From: Diphasiastrum complanatum
Taxonomy: Eukaryota > Streptophyta > Lycopodiopsida > Lycopodiales > Lycopodiaceae
Assembly (NCBI GenBank): GCA_029204225.1
Contig: CM055095.1
Location: 46,450,510-46,514,509, forward strand
Length of the DNA: 64,000 bases
Direction: 5' to 3'
The position numbers and the translations under genes were made by a program. This document shows positions 1 through 10,607 of the stretch, one piece after another (positions within the stretch are counted from its first letter, which is position 1; each line of letters begins with the position of its first letter). The notes under the pieces were generated by a model, which saw nothing but the letters and a program-made list of their open reading frames with translations, had not been told where the DNA came from and searched no databases.

Positions 1-766
1 TAGCACTCACTTGCAAAGTGTCCTTTGATGCCACAATAGAAGCACTTGAACTTTGATCTATCCTTCTTTTGCCCACTTGGAGAAGCATCCACTTGATCTT
101 GCCCTTTAGACCACTTACTTTTGGTTTTGCCCTTGAATTTGCCCTTTGTGGACATAGCATCCTCTTGAAGTGTCGATGTAGATCCACCTCTTGCTTGAAG
201 CCTATATTCCTCATTGATCAAGATATCTTGAAGATCCATCAACCTTGGCAAAGTCTTTTGAATAGCAATAGTTTGAACAATGTTAGCATGAGCATCCACC
301 AAGCCATTAAGAATCACTTGAATAAGCTCTCCTTCCTTAATGCTTTCATCTATACAAGCTAATTCATCATTCAATGCTTCCATTCTCAAAACAAAAGTAC
401 TTGGACTTTCTTCATTCTTTTGCAAACAAGAAAAGATTTGCCTTCTTAGAGTCAAACTCTAGAAGTAGACTTGGATTCATAAAACTTCTTCAATGAATTC
501 CAAGCTTCCAAAAATGATGTGCACTTACCAACTTCCTTGAGAAGTTCATTGGTAACATTCATCTTTATCATGTGTAGAGCCTTCTTGGCCCTCTTGTCAT
601 ACCTCAATTGATCTTGTTGTGTTGCTGGTCTCTCCTCCAAACCTACAACAATATCCAAAACATCATTCATCTCAAGAAGTGACTCCATCCTCACTTTCCA
701 CAATGAATAGTTACTTGAGGTAAGCCTATCATTGGCTTCCAACATGACTCCAATTGAGGTTGCCAT
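1..766 (-). pseudogene. Copia gag (UBN2/DUF4219-like), frameshifted, 3' end outside window
   Basis: The reading frame opens at 766 with the same N-terminus as the Gag of the complete Copia (43,813) and stays open to 452. A one-base deletion near 462, where the intact copy reads AACACTC and this one AAACTC, shifts the frame. The next homologous stretch, including the start of the CCHC knuckle at the window edge, is therefore out of frame. Gag would form the virus-like particle core of the element. This copy is probably non-functional. Confidence 0.85.
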
Positions 767-1352
767 GTAGCAATGACCTGATCTTCTCTTTCAACCTACT
801 TCAATGCACAAAGCACTCCTTTGAACAACAACAAATGCTTTCAAAAGAAATCACCAAGATTTGAAACTATCTCATAAATTCTCTTCTAGCACTTATCCAA
901 GCAAATCAACACATAGAATCATGGAATCTTGATCAACCTATGATCTATCCTCAATCGAATGACTTTTGCCACTTCCTAAGATTGAAACACACTCAAATGA
1001 AGTCCAGCAACCTCACTATCTAGAGATCCAATCAAAATTAGGGTTTTGACAAAATCACAAAAAATTGACTTCCAAATCTACATGCAAATGTTGAAAATTT
1101 GATATGCAATCTATAAGCCACCACTTAGGCTGAACCAGTGATCCAAAAATCAGCCAAATCTAGTATGTGAATTCAAAAATCAGAATTGAACAAGTATATT
1201 GACCTATTTAGTGTTTTGATCTACAAAAGATCCAATCTACAAAAGCAAAAAATCCGATTTTGGTGTAGAATCCTCTCTAGCATGCTCTAGACTTGATATC
1301 TTCACCAAGTCATTGGTAGATATGATTTCCTCCTTCATAACCTGAAACACAA

Positions 1353-1364
1353 GCTCTGATACGA
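1353..1364 (-). other. Primer-binding site, initiator tRNA-Met type, one mismatch
   Basis: On the minus strand this reads TCGTATCAGAGC directly after the LTR. The intact copy at 44,402-44,413 reads TGGTATCAGAGC, the usual plant Copia primer site complementary to initiator tRNA-Met. The change at the second base suggests decay in this copy. Confidence 0.85.
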
Positions 1365-2011
1365 TGTGAAAGATTTTAGATCCTTAAGATCCAATCTACT
1401 TGAATGATCTTTGGTTAGAAAGAGAAATACACTACCAATCTCACCAATGTAGACAAATAAGCATCTACACACAATTTGAGATGCAAACACTAATAGAGCT
1501 TGATCAAACTTGAATGAAATGATTACGTACTATTGTTGTCCATACAAAACTAGCAAGCTACTGTATTTCACACGTGTGGATCCAAAAATAACAAATATAG
1601 ATCATTCTACACATAGAATTGCAAGCAATCACCAAGATAGTGCACCAATGCATAGTAGAACCCAAGAGAACCATGTATAAGCATGAAATGAAATAGAGAA
1701 GAGAGAAGATCACTCTCTCCACAAGTTACATCCTTTTATAGTATGTCCAAACCCTATTTGGCCACTTGGCTTTCCCACCAAAATGCTAACCCTACTAAGT
1801 TTTGGTCTAGATTCAATGTACCCAACTATTCAAATTGAATCTACTCAAACTCGCATTCTAACTTTCCCACACTTTCATAAGAGTTTATTCAAATGAAATT
1901 TAGAGTAATGAAATTTGAAATGTCAACCTCTAAGTCTAAAACAGGTTTTGGCCTCAATATGCCAAATATGGAAATATTGCAAATGTGATGAAACTAGTTG
2001 AATCTTTCACA
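1365..2011 (-). repeat. 5' LTR of left-edge Copia copy
   Basis: This 647-bp block starts TGTGAAAG and ends CTTTCACA. It aligns along its whole length with the two LTRs of the Copia at 39,053-39,702 and 44,414-45,052, with scattered substitutions. The primer-binding site lies directly inside its left edge, so in the minus orientation this is the 5' LTR. Confidence 0.92.
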
Positions 2012-2085
2012 TTCAGCACATTCAGTGGAAACGTGATTGGTGTATCCAAAGTTCGATCTAATAAGAAAATCTCGCTCAAATTTGA

Positions 2086-2876
2086 TTAATTATCTTGTTG
2101 ACACATATATCTTGATGTACAGTCAATTGTTACAAGAGCTTCATTCCAATTAACAGTATCCGTTTTAGAATCGTATTGAACCCCCAAATTTTTCTCTGGT
2201 CGATCACAAGTATGATATGTTGTTGACGAATTGTCATCCTCTTTTTGAACCACTGGTTTGATAGTCCAAGTCGTAGGATCAATTTTAACTGCACGTTCAC
2301 GATTTTCAAAAGTGATTTTTCCGGTACCCCAGTTATGAATTACTGGCGCAACTCGTAACCATGGACGTCCTAATAGAATTCGGTAGACATTTGGGGTTTC
2401 TGGTAAGTCCACCACTATGAAAGTAATGACGAACTGTACTCCCGCAATTCTGACAGCAATATCTTCCACCATTCCTCGTGGACGAACTGTCGTTTGATCA
2501 GCTACCTTAATAACAAAAGTAGCAGGCTTAATGTTTGTAAGGCCCCATTTTGCACATAGCTTTGTAGAAATCAGGTTAACTCCTGAACTGCCATCTATCA
2601 TGGTTGTTTCTTTAGAAAATTGTCTATGCTGTATCGACAGAGTGATAGTCTTTTGTTCACTTTTCCAAGCGGCTCCAACATGGAGTACTTTGTTAGATTC
2701 TTCAAATCTAGCACAAAAAAGCGTCTCCTGACTTCTGGTTCTTCTTGAGCTAACTTTTGCACTAAGACTTCTTTTGCTTTTGGCACCAACTTCAGGAACT
2801 CTCCCAATGAAATATTGATCTTGCTAGACAAAATGTTCATGAATAGTTCTGTATGTGGTGCTTCTGGTTCAGTCAT
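2086..2876 (-). pseudogene. Gypsy B retropepsin-like aspartic protease region, frameshifted
   Basis: Two overlapping minus-strand frames (2,876 to 2,598 and 2,601 to 2,086) together cover the linker and protease. The second frame begins with a retropepsin active-site-like motif (IDGSSGVNLIS) and includes the downstream motif ILLGRPWL, typical of Gypsy proteases. The change of frame near 2,600 disconnects the two parts. This domain is the one missing from Gypsy A. Confidence 0.8.
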
Positions 2877-3091
2877 CTTGAAGGGTTCTTCAAGATGATG
2901 TAACTAATCATTAAAATCCGTATGTAAATTTCTTGGCGGATGCAATAGTGAAGACTGAACTTCAGCTGTTGCGTTAGTAGCTTCAAGCTCCTCTTCTTCT
3001 TGCAGATGTTTGATCCATTGTCTCATATCCTAATATCTTTGTTTTTCTGTATTAAGATTTGGATAGACTCCCGATGCTGTTGGTATATCAT

Positions 3092-3540
3092 TCAATGGTA
3101 TAGAATCAGCAGGTGATCAGGTGAATTACATAGATGACAAACACTGATTTCCATTCGTTTTTTCAATTGAGGACACTCGTTCACTGTGTGATTTCCTGTA
3201 CAAATAGAACACCAAACATTTTCCCTGGTAGGAAAAATCTTTGCAAGCTTTTCAGGTTCCTTGTTTGCTTCCCCGTGGAAATCTTCCACTGCTTTGATCT
3301 TCTCATCAAATTGCAACTGCAACTTTTCTATCTGTTTCTGCTGGTTCTTCCCAAGTTTCTCGAACTCATTGAGCATCATTTCTGCAGTAGCATTGGCATT
3401 CGTTGATGCAATAGTGGTGGATGTCATAGTAGTCTGCCCTGCTGTATAAGGCAACATACTGATATTTGGCTCCTCATCTGAATCTTCATCCTCCTCCCGA
3501 ATTGCATCATCCATACTATTTTGCAAGAGTACATACTCAT
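3092..3540 (-). pseudogene. Gypsy B Gag C-terminal part with CCHC zinc knuckle
   Basis: The frame runs from the Gypsy A insertion point through an acidic stretch and a glutamine/lysine-rich region predicted to be helical. It ends in a zinc knuckle with cysteines in the pattern C-x2-C-x4-H-x4-C (residues WCSICTGNHTVNECP, near 3,190-3,235). The nucleocapsid knuckle normally binds the element's own RNA. Its N-terminal partner is at 14,480-14,976. A stop at 3,092 and later frame changes make the ORF non-functional. Confidence 0.8.
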
Positions 3541-4302
3541 TGTAGTGGGTTTCTTTCCTTGCCTATTCTCAACCCAAGATCTAATCAATCTAGCATCAAG
3601 AAGATGAAGTTAGTTGTCACGCGTAGGTTCCTTCCCATGAGAGCGATAGTATAGTTCAGATTTCAACATGAATGGAGGATATAACACTAACATCCATTAA
3701 CACTAAGCATTAACACTACATCCATTAACCCTACTTCCATTAACCCTAAATCCACAACAATGATAGGAACTTACTCTTTCTTTCTCTCCCTCTCCCTCTC
3801 ACAATAAGCATAAAAAATAGCAATCCCAATAATGATCAAATCTAACAATTAGCAAAATCCAAAGAAAGCATGAGAGATGGAGGAAATGAGAGGAAGAGCA
3901 AGGACATTCATCAATCCATTTCTAAAGAGAACCAATTTGCTTTATTGAAATGAGGAAATGAACATCAGGAGCAACTCGAGTTGGTCCCTTTTTATAGTAG
4001 AGAGGAGGACCTTGGCCTCTGAATCCTATTGGTCCAGTCTTGCCTCTCTTTTTATTTAAATTTAAAAAAGTGTGGGAACCATCAAAATTGGAAAGAAACC
4101 CAACTTTATTCACTAACTTGACATTTAGGCCCTACGACATTAAAAGTTCCGCAAAAAGGCCTAAAGTCCTTTTATTAACTTTTAGCTGATCAATCAAATA
4201 ACTATGTGATCATTGGGTTGGACTTACACATGCAGGGTGCCAAATCCCTCTCACTTATTAACTAGGATTAGAGTTGCCTTGGGATCCGCAAACCCTCCAA
4301 TA
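3541..4302 (-). repeat. Gypsy A 3' LTR
   Basis: This 762-bp LTR begins TGTAGTGG and ends CCTCCAATA. It matches 13,718-14,479 along its full length with a few percent divergence, including a changed CT-rich tract. CTCAT precedes it (3,536-3,540). Confidence 0.93.
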
Positions 4303-4320
4303 GTATTCCCCACGAAAACT
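4303..4320 (-). other. Gypsy A polypurine tract region
   Basis: On the minus strand the sequence ending at the 3' LTR is GTGGGGAATAC, a short purine-rich run in the position used to prime plus-strand DNA synthesis. Confidence 0.5.
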
Positions 4321-4352
4321 AGTGGCAGTCCCACGACACCTGCAATATGCAG

Positions 4353-6617
4353 TTATTGGAGACTTTTATTGGCTTCGCGCCGAATCTTGATTAAATGATA
4401 CTGCACATTCTCCATAAAGTTGAGGCGTGTAGTATTGAAATCCAAATTGTGGGGTAGGAAACAACAGTGGGCTCTGATAATCCACTTGGAGGTTGTCCAT
4501 GAGGTGAAGTGGGATTCCCAAGAGCCTCCCACCATAGTCGCACGAAAGTAGAGACGAGCAACCGACAGCTGATTTTTGATTTGCTCTGAGGCCATTGGCT
4601 TATTTGGATCGAATGCTGGAGGTGTTGAATTTCACACGTGTGGATTGTCCACTACATGTACTTGTGATCTCCTAAGGTGTGTAGATGCACCAAGATCAAG
4701 ACTAGATTGAGATTCAAGATCTATCTTTGATTCTATGGCAAAAACACACTACTACATGCATTCAATCACTTCCAACTCTCACTCACACATGTGGGAAGTG
4801 TTCCAAAAGTATTCTAAGTAAAAACAAGCTGCTCTCCTCGGGTAGAGAGAGAAAAACCATCATGAGCTCTCGGGTAGAGAGAGAAAGCTAGAAATTCAAT
4901 GACACTCAAAATCCACTCAATCTCAAAATCAATTAGATCCAAAAGGAGGAGTACAATGATACTAATAGATTCATGAGCTACCACTATGCTTAACTATGAT
5001 TGGATCACACTTTGCCACCTCTTAATCCTATTGGACCATTGATCCATGCACCTCTAAATTCTATTGGACTACATTCAAGCACACCTCAATTTTCTATTGG
5101 ACCTCACAAGGTTCCACCTCTAAATCCTATTGGACCTCTTAAGCTTCATCAAACAAAAGCATGACACTTGTCTACACTCTAATTGGCACAAGTTTGGCTC
5201 TATTTTGGCTCAATATTGGCATTACAAGTGGAAATGGATAATTTGCCATCTATGCCAAATTTGACCCTATCAACATCCTACACCTAAATGCTTGACTATG
5301 AAATTCTATGAGACCCCTATATCAAACATTTTGATTTACTTTACAATTGTCCACACGTGGGAACATCCTCCACACATGTGAGATTCACTTACAAACTTCT
5401 ATCATAAAAAATACCAAGCTAGATTTTTGCCAATTTCTCACAGGAGGAGGGAGGCAATCGTCCCATTTGGTTGCCACTGACGCTAACAGAGTTAGATTTT
5501 TAGCAAACATTGCCGATTGTCACACCGTTGGATTTGGAGAGTGGACATACTCTCTCTGATATGCTTGTAAAGCACGATGGAGGTCCACTGAAATGGTCCA
5601 GCTGTAAGATTGATGGATGATTGGCCAATTGGGCGTATGGATGGTGATTTTGTCCATAGCCAACCCCAAATCTTTCCATTTATTTCTTCGCGGCATTGGC
5701 ACGTAATAGGGATCTACCCACAACTGGTGAGGGCTGACGATGTAGCTCCTAATTGATTTCAGAGTTTTCTCAAAAACCGCGATTCTCCATGCCGGCTGCT
5801 CTCCCAGTGTAGGTATTTTGTCCAACTCTTTGCCGGCCTCGATCTCGGAGGTCTTAAATTTCAGAACCCGTCCACCACGCGAGGACTCATGCGGATGTTG
5901 CTTTAAGAAGGTCTGGATCTGGTCCTCGATGCTGATGGGCCTTCTGAATAGAGGTCTTGTCCTTGATGAGGATGGACCCGCTTGTACTGTCGGTATGGTT
6001 GGCGGTTGATCTGCTATATTTGGAGCTCCCCCTTGGTCCATGCTCGAATCAATCCCTGTATTCATTGGTATAGCTTCTTGGCGCGGGGGGGAGAATTGCG
6101 GCATGATCGGGGCGGGGACTTGTGGTCCAGCTTCTAACACTTGAGCGGCTGTTTTTTCATAGGCAGTGATGGTCTCTTTTGCCTTGGCCAACTTGGTTGA
6201 AGCTGCTCCTTTGAACCTATCAAAGCGGCCTTGGAATCCCTGAAGGGCCACTTTGTATGTCTCCACTTTTTTGAATAAATACGCGATCTCCGTTGGTGTG
6301 ACCGGATGATCGGGTATTTGCGTTTGCAGATAGGCATCACGCTCAAGGGTGGTCGCATCCAATTCACCTTGAAACTGTGTGCGATCTTGTTCAGCCATCT
6401 GTAATTGCCCCTCCAGCAGCTGCACCTATTGCTTGACATCTTGCATTGCCTGATCTACCTGATTTGGAAGGCTTTGGTCGTAAGAAAAATTCGCAAGAGC
6501 TTCGCTAGCACAAGTGGGGAATGAATCGAATTCAGCCAACTTATAGGTGAATTTGGTGGGTCCATTACACTGAATAGTAGTTTGGCTGATCAGTTCTGAA
6601 CAAAAAATTGCAGGCAT
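4353..6617 (-). pseudogene. Gypsy A extra ORF between integrase and 3' LTR, split by a solo LTR
   Basis: A long frame runs from about 6,617 to 5,443, is interrupted by the solo LTR (4,623-5,442) and resumes in the same frame from 4,617 to 4,353 once the LTR and one GGAGG copy are ignored. That gives about 480 codons with two in-frame stops (TAG at 6,426-6,428, TGA at 5,520-5,522). The N-terminal part is predicted coiled coil, the middle is proline/serine-rich, and the C-terminal part is globular-looking. I recognise no domain and see no signal peptide or transmembrane segment, so calling it envelope-like would rest on position only. Such 3' ORFs are known in Athila/Tat elements. Confidence 0.65.
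4623..5442 (-). mobile_element. Solo LTR (820 bp) inserted in the Gypsy A 3' ORF
   Basis: On the plus strand it starts TGTTGAAT and ends TCTCACA. It is flanked by GGAGG on both sides (4,618-4,622 and 5,443-5,447). Removing it restores the surrounding reading frame exactly. A related sequence in opposite orientation is at about 57,121-57,676, which fixes the family end CACACGTGTGAAATTCAACA. A solo LTR normally arises by recombination between the two LTRs of a full element. Confidence 0.88.
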
Positions 6618-7223
6618 GTGCAGTATTGTAAAAATAGGCTATAAAAATCTCGGCGAAGGTTTCTAGGGATCTGAACCTATCAGGCGAACGTTTTTCAGAG
6701 CTGGCGAAGAATGAACCTTCGCCCAGGAGAGTCATTTCCCCAAGTATTGTCATAAATGTCTTTTTTCACAATCTGAACCTATGGACAACCTAATTTTGAC
6801 ATTTTAAGATCATCTAGCAGGTCGACGAAGGTTCATAACGAGGTTATGATGCTCGGCGAAGCTTCCCAAAATGGCATATCATTAACATGCGCCTGACTCA
6901 AAAATTAAATTTTTTCTTGTAAGGAACCTTCGACCACCTCAATTTAGATAAATCAAGGGTGGATGTACAATCTGAGAGCTCAGCGAAGGTTTCTGGTACT
7001 GTATTAGGCCAAATCTGCCCAAATCAGTGATTTTCTAAGTCATTGTCCATCAAAAATACTGTGCTTCCTTTTCCTTATGCTGATGACTTCCTGACTTTTG
7101 CTCATAAGCCTTTCTTTATGTTTTTGCTTTTTTTTTTTAACTGTCTTTTTCCAAAAAAGTCAGCAAATTAAATACTGAAAACAAAAAATTGAAAAACAAA
7201 TAAAATTAAAAAATATATTGAGA
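6618..7223 (-). other. Non-coding spacer between integrase and extra ORF of Gypsy A
   Basis: No supported coding sequence. The stretch carries repeated copies of the motif CGAAGGTT and its complement, the same motif that recurs in the leaders of Gypsy A and B. Confidence 0.6.
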
Positions 7224-7538
7224 TCAGGCTTGCTGAATTGGCGGAGCAGGCTGCCAAAACTTGCGTAATCGGTTGCCATTTACCGCAGTATTAAATCGTT
7301 TTCCATCCAAGTGCTCAAGAATTACTGCGCCATAGTTCAGGATTTCCTTCACTTTATACGGGCCTTCACCGGTAAACTTCAACTTACCCTTTATCAGCTT
7401 GGTTTTGTACATCAATGCAAGATCTCTTGTTTTCAGATCTTTTTTGTGAAATTGACGATCGTGCCATGCCTTGCGGCGGGCTTTCTCTGCTGCTAAGGCA
7501 TGAACTGCCATCAATCGGGTTTCACATAATTTGTGCGG
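7224..7538 (-). pseudogene. Gypsy A integrase C-terminal (GPY/F) domain
   Basis: The minus frame contains the run RLMAVHALAAEKARRKAWHD followed by the GPY motif (GEGPYKVKEI) and a terminal hydrophobic stretch. This is typical of the integrase C-terminus that follows the catalytic core in Gypsy elements. The core is at 9,672-10,607; the two are separated by LINE-derived sequence. The domain normally contacts DNA or chromatin. Confidence 0.82.
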
Positions 7539-8480
7539 ACAGATTCTAGAGGTGGTCCCTTCCTACACATACTTGGGGGTCCTTTTTTCAGGTCCTACTT
7601 TTAGCATGAGACAGGCCGCTACCACTCGACTAGGGAAAGGACATGCCTCCCTTGTTCAGCTAGAGCGATTTTGTTTCCGCAAGTCCATCCAGGATGCTTG
7701 CAGTAAGTGTCACCTCTTCGATACCATTGTTACCCCCACGACTTTATATGCGGCAGAGACATGGTATGTAGGTCTTCCTTCTTCACATTGGGCCAGTCTC
7801 TCACGATTACAGACCACCATGCTAGCTTGGTTGATTCGAGCGAAGCCTTCTGTTCCCCATGAGATTCTCCTGGCCGAGTTTGCAGTTCCACCTATACAGA
7901 TCGAGGCAGTTCTTCAGCTTATCACCTATATACAGAGGATACAGGCGCTACCAAAGATAGACAGGCAATACATACAGGTTGCACTATCCTCCTCACAGCG
8001 TCTTCATGATCAGGGCTACAGGCTATCATGGTTCTCTCAGGCCTCTCACCTCCTATTATCATTTGGCATCTCATTCACATAGCTCCCCTCCGGCACACAT
8101 CAGTATATCAAACGCTTCCTTTATCACACATATCTAGAGCGGACTTGGCGTAACCAGTTAGGGGTTAAGCCAGCTTTCTATCAGACTCATTTCTTGGAGC
8201 TAGATGCATCAGGGACCTCGGTCAGACTGGGAGGTTCCACGTTATTCCCAGAGAGGAGCGGATTTGCCAGTTTTGCTCCCTAGGTGAGGTGGAGTCTGAG
8301 GAGCATTTTATATTTCGGTGCCCTGTATATTATGAGATTAGAGGACGATATCACTGCCTGTTCCGAGAGATGCCTACCACTCTACGATCTCTCATAGATT
8401 ATGAGGACCCACGGTGTGTCGCTCTCATGGTACACAAGATGTCCAGACTACGGAGAGATCTATACGAGACACCCCAGCAT
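7531..8480 (+). pseudogene. LINE ORF2 C-terminal fragment
   Basis: Two open segments (7,531-8,082 and 8,289-8,933) with a bridging segment in other frames read as the tail of a LINE ORF2. They share the zinc-knuckle arrangement ICQFCSLGEVESEEH then CPVYYE. The ORF2 product would be the target-primed reverse transcriptase. The fragment starts within the polymerase thumb. Beyond about 8,480 the open frame is low-complexity (Asp/Glu- and His-rich) and probably not conserved protein. Confidence 0.72.
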
Positions 8481-9020
8481 TTTACCTCACAACCATTGAT
8501 TACTTCGTTCTTTACTAGACGGAGATCGCATGATTTAGTACCTGAGGATGAGGATTATGATGAGAATGACGACGAGGATGCTGGCCGCTCTCATGCTCAT
8601 AGAGATCAAAGACAATGTACCTCTCACCATCAGGATACCACCAGGATTACTAGACATTCTACACAGGGGCGTACTACTACTACTATCATACTATCATCCA
8701 TACACGTGCTCATACTCACAGATTCTGCCGGCAGACTCCATTGCTTTCCCATACCGTGGCTCGCATTACATCTTTTTACAGCAGCAACACAACAGATGCA
8801 GCACAACCTTGACATCTTACCCGAGACCTATATGATTATTATCATGCACATTCTCGCATACGTGTCTATTTTAGGTTGCACTAGATGTTTTTCTTTATTA
8901 CAGTTTGGAGATGTTTTTTATACGCTCCCATGATTACCACATACATGACATGTACTTCATTAGTCTTATATGCCTTTTGGCATGGAAAAGACATTAATAA
9001 AGCTTCTTTCTTTCTTTCTC
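7540..9020 (+). mobile_element. LINE, 5'-truncated, plus strand, inserted in Gypsy A integrase
   Basis: From about 7,540 the plus strand encodes the C-terminal part of a LINE reverse transcriptase, with the motif PSYTYLGVLFSG and a thumb-like region, to about 8,080. It continues in changed frames to a C-terminal zinc-knuckle-like motif (C-x2-C then H-x4-C, about 8,256-8,330). A 3' untranslated part follows, ending near GACATTAATAAAGC (8,990) and a CTTT/CT-rich tail. The endonuclease and most of the polymerase are missing, as expected for a 5'-truncated insertion. Frame changes near 8,080 and 8,280 make it non-functional. Confidence 0.8.
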
Positions 9021-9280
9021 TCTCCCGTTGCCATCTGTCCAGCCAGCCCTGCCATCTGTCCGCTGCCAGCCTGCCACCTGTCCGCTGCCAGCCAGCCCTG
9101 CCCACTGCCCCTGCCACGTGCTGCCCTGCCCGCTGTCTAAGTCCTGACCCATGACACCCCCTAAACACACCCGTTCTCCATCTGCCATGCAGGCAGCGCC
9201 TGCCTGCGTGGCAGATACTGCTGATACGCAGGCAGTACTGGCCTGCGTGCCAGCCTCCATCTCTGTCCCAACTTCCTCTT
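9020..9280. repeat. GC-rich CTGCC-repeat block with two short palindromes
   Basis: The stretch consists of degenerate repeats of CTGCC/CTGTCC. They are followed by two inverted repeats, with arms at 9,189-9,196/9,200-9,207 and 9,226-9,233/9,241-9,248. Composition is sharply GC-richer than the surroundings. It may be the 5' region of the LINE fragment that follows. Confidence 0.6.
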
Positions 9281-9289
9281 TTTTCAGCC

Positions 9290-9460
9290 ATGATCCAGGA
9301 AGAGAAATCTAGAGACCAAAAGGCACTTAATATCAGAGTCAGAGGGATCCCAGACACGCAAGACGCCACAGCCGAAGCCACACGTTTTTTGGACACCACA
9401 CTAGGACACCGAATGGAGGGATTCAGTATTGCTTACAAAAGTGTCTCATACAAATGGGAT
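9290..9460 (+). pseudogene. LINE ORF1-like fragment
   Basis: The frame includes KALNIRVRGIPDTQ followed by a helical segment with FLDTTLG. It resembles the RNA-binding domain of L1-type ORF1 proteins and is clearly related to the copy in myosin intron 1 (33,285-33,420, [14 protein letters not shown]). It is cut off after about 55 codons. Because it lies downstream of the tail of the first LINE, it is probably a second LINE piece. Confidence 0.62.
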
Positions 9461-9710
9461 GCACACATATATATAGTCCAAGATGAGTATCTAACTTCAT
9501 GACTATTGGCTATCCAACTACTTGACTATTGGCTATCCAACTACTTGACTATTGACTATTTAACTTTCTATAAGTTACATAGAAAGAATAAGGTACCTCC
9601 AATATGTCAAGTTGGGGTACTTAATGTCACAATTAGGCCTAGTGGACCCATGAGTCCCTACCAAGTTAATTTCATACTAACTTAGCTAACTCCAAGTTTA
9701 GTAGGCCTAA
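9461..9710. other. Spacer with a 23-bp tandem repeat, between LINE piece and Gypsy A integrase
   Basis: The unit GACTATTGGCTATCCAACTACTT is repeated about two and a half times at 9,501-9,556. The remainder is unassigned AT-rich sequence before the integrase reading resumes near 9,710. Confidence 0.55.
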
Positions 9711-10607
9711 TATAATAAATGACCGCGCTTCATGACAAAGTTGTAAAGACATATCATCATTCAATCGTTCTGTGGCTACTATGCGTGAAGATGAGATTAA
9801 AAATTCAATTGGCATAATAGCATCTTGACCATAAACCAGTTGAAAAGGTGTTTGATTTGTACTATTTTTGTAAGCGGTTCTGAATGCCCATAATGCTGCA
9901 TACAGTTTATGTTCCCAATCGGACCGGATTGCTTCAACTGTCTTTGTCAAAATGGTGCAGAGAAAATCTTATTGGAAGATTCAGCTTGGCCATTCCCTTT
10001 GGGATAGTAGGGAGTACTAAATCTGTGTATAACGAAAAAAATCTTCCAATAAACACTTTATTGTTTGATTAGCAAAGTGTGTACCCCGGTCACTGACAAT
10101 TTCGATTGGACATCCAAATCTGATTATAATATTTTCATATAGAAACTTGGCCGTAGATTTCGCATCAGCCACTTTGACAGCTTTGGCTTCAACCCACTTG
10201 GTCATATAATAAATTGTGACGATAATGTATCGGGCCTGAGATCCTTGCGCGACAGGATGAATAGGACCAACGTAATCTAGTCCCCATTTTTCAAATGGTG
10301 CTTGCGATAAAACCAAATGCAAGGGTTCATAACTCTGTCGAGTAGGCTGTCGTGCTCGCTGACAAACATCACATGTCTGAATAAAATTTTTTGTGCCCTT
10401 ATGAAACGTAGGCCACCAACAACCGGATTGCAAAAGTTTGCGAACAGTAATATCTGTAGAAAAGTGTCCTCCACCCATGCCGCCATGTGAAAACATGATT
10501 AAATCTGGTACTTCATGTAGTAAAGCACACCTTCGTAAAATATTATTTGATCCATGACGGTACAATTGTCCTGCAATTAATTGATAAGGTTGAGCCTTAT
10601 GAATCAA
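9672..10607 (-). pseudogene. Gypsy A integrase, zinc-binding and catalytic core
   Basis: The minus frame from 10,607 contains an HHCC zinc-binding region (CDVCQRAR near 10,360). The core follows, with its first aspartate in GLDYVGP and its second in VSDRGTHF. Between about 10,016 and 9,951 the frame has several stops, then the core resumes to 9,672 (WAFRTAYKNSTNQTPFQLVY). Integrase would insert the cDNA. The frame differs from that of the upstream RNase H, and LINE sequence separates it from its GPY domain. Confidence 0.88.

Larger units (their letters stand above)
1..2011 (-). mobile_element. Copia LTR retrotransposon, 5' part (LTR, primer site, leader, gag), runs off left edge
   Basis: The sequence is near-identical to the complete Copia element at 39,053-45,052, read in the same direction, so it is a second copy of that family. 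Seen here in element order are the 5' LTR (1,365-2,011), a primer-binding site (1,353-1,364), an untranslated leader (about 767-1,352) and gag (766 down to 1). Position 1 falls in the gag zinc knuckle, so protease, integrase and the 3' LTR lie outside the window. The LTR abuts Gypsy B sequence at 2,012, so this copy inserted into Gypsy B downstream of its protease region. The bases after the LTR (2,012-2,016, TTCAG) would be one copy of the target duplication; the other is outside the window. Confidence 0.9.
2012..3540 (-). mobile_element. Gypsy B, downstream half: Gag nucleocapsid and aspartic protease regions
   Basis: This is the continuation of the Gypsy B element whose 5' part is at 14,480-16,192. 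The two halves are separated by Gypsy A, and both carry the CTCAT duplicated by that insertion. In element order this half contains a Gag acidic linker and zinc knuckle, a spacer region and a retropepsin-like domain. It is cut at 2,011 by the Copia LTR, so reverse transcriptase and integrase of Gypsy B lie outside the window if they survive. Confidence 0.85.

Noticed and set aside
8881-9399. 172-codon minus-strand ORF rich in Gly, Arg and Trp
   Set aside because: It is a by-product of the GC-rich CTGCC repeat block and the LINE fragment on the other strand.
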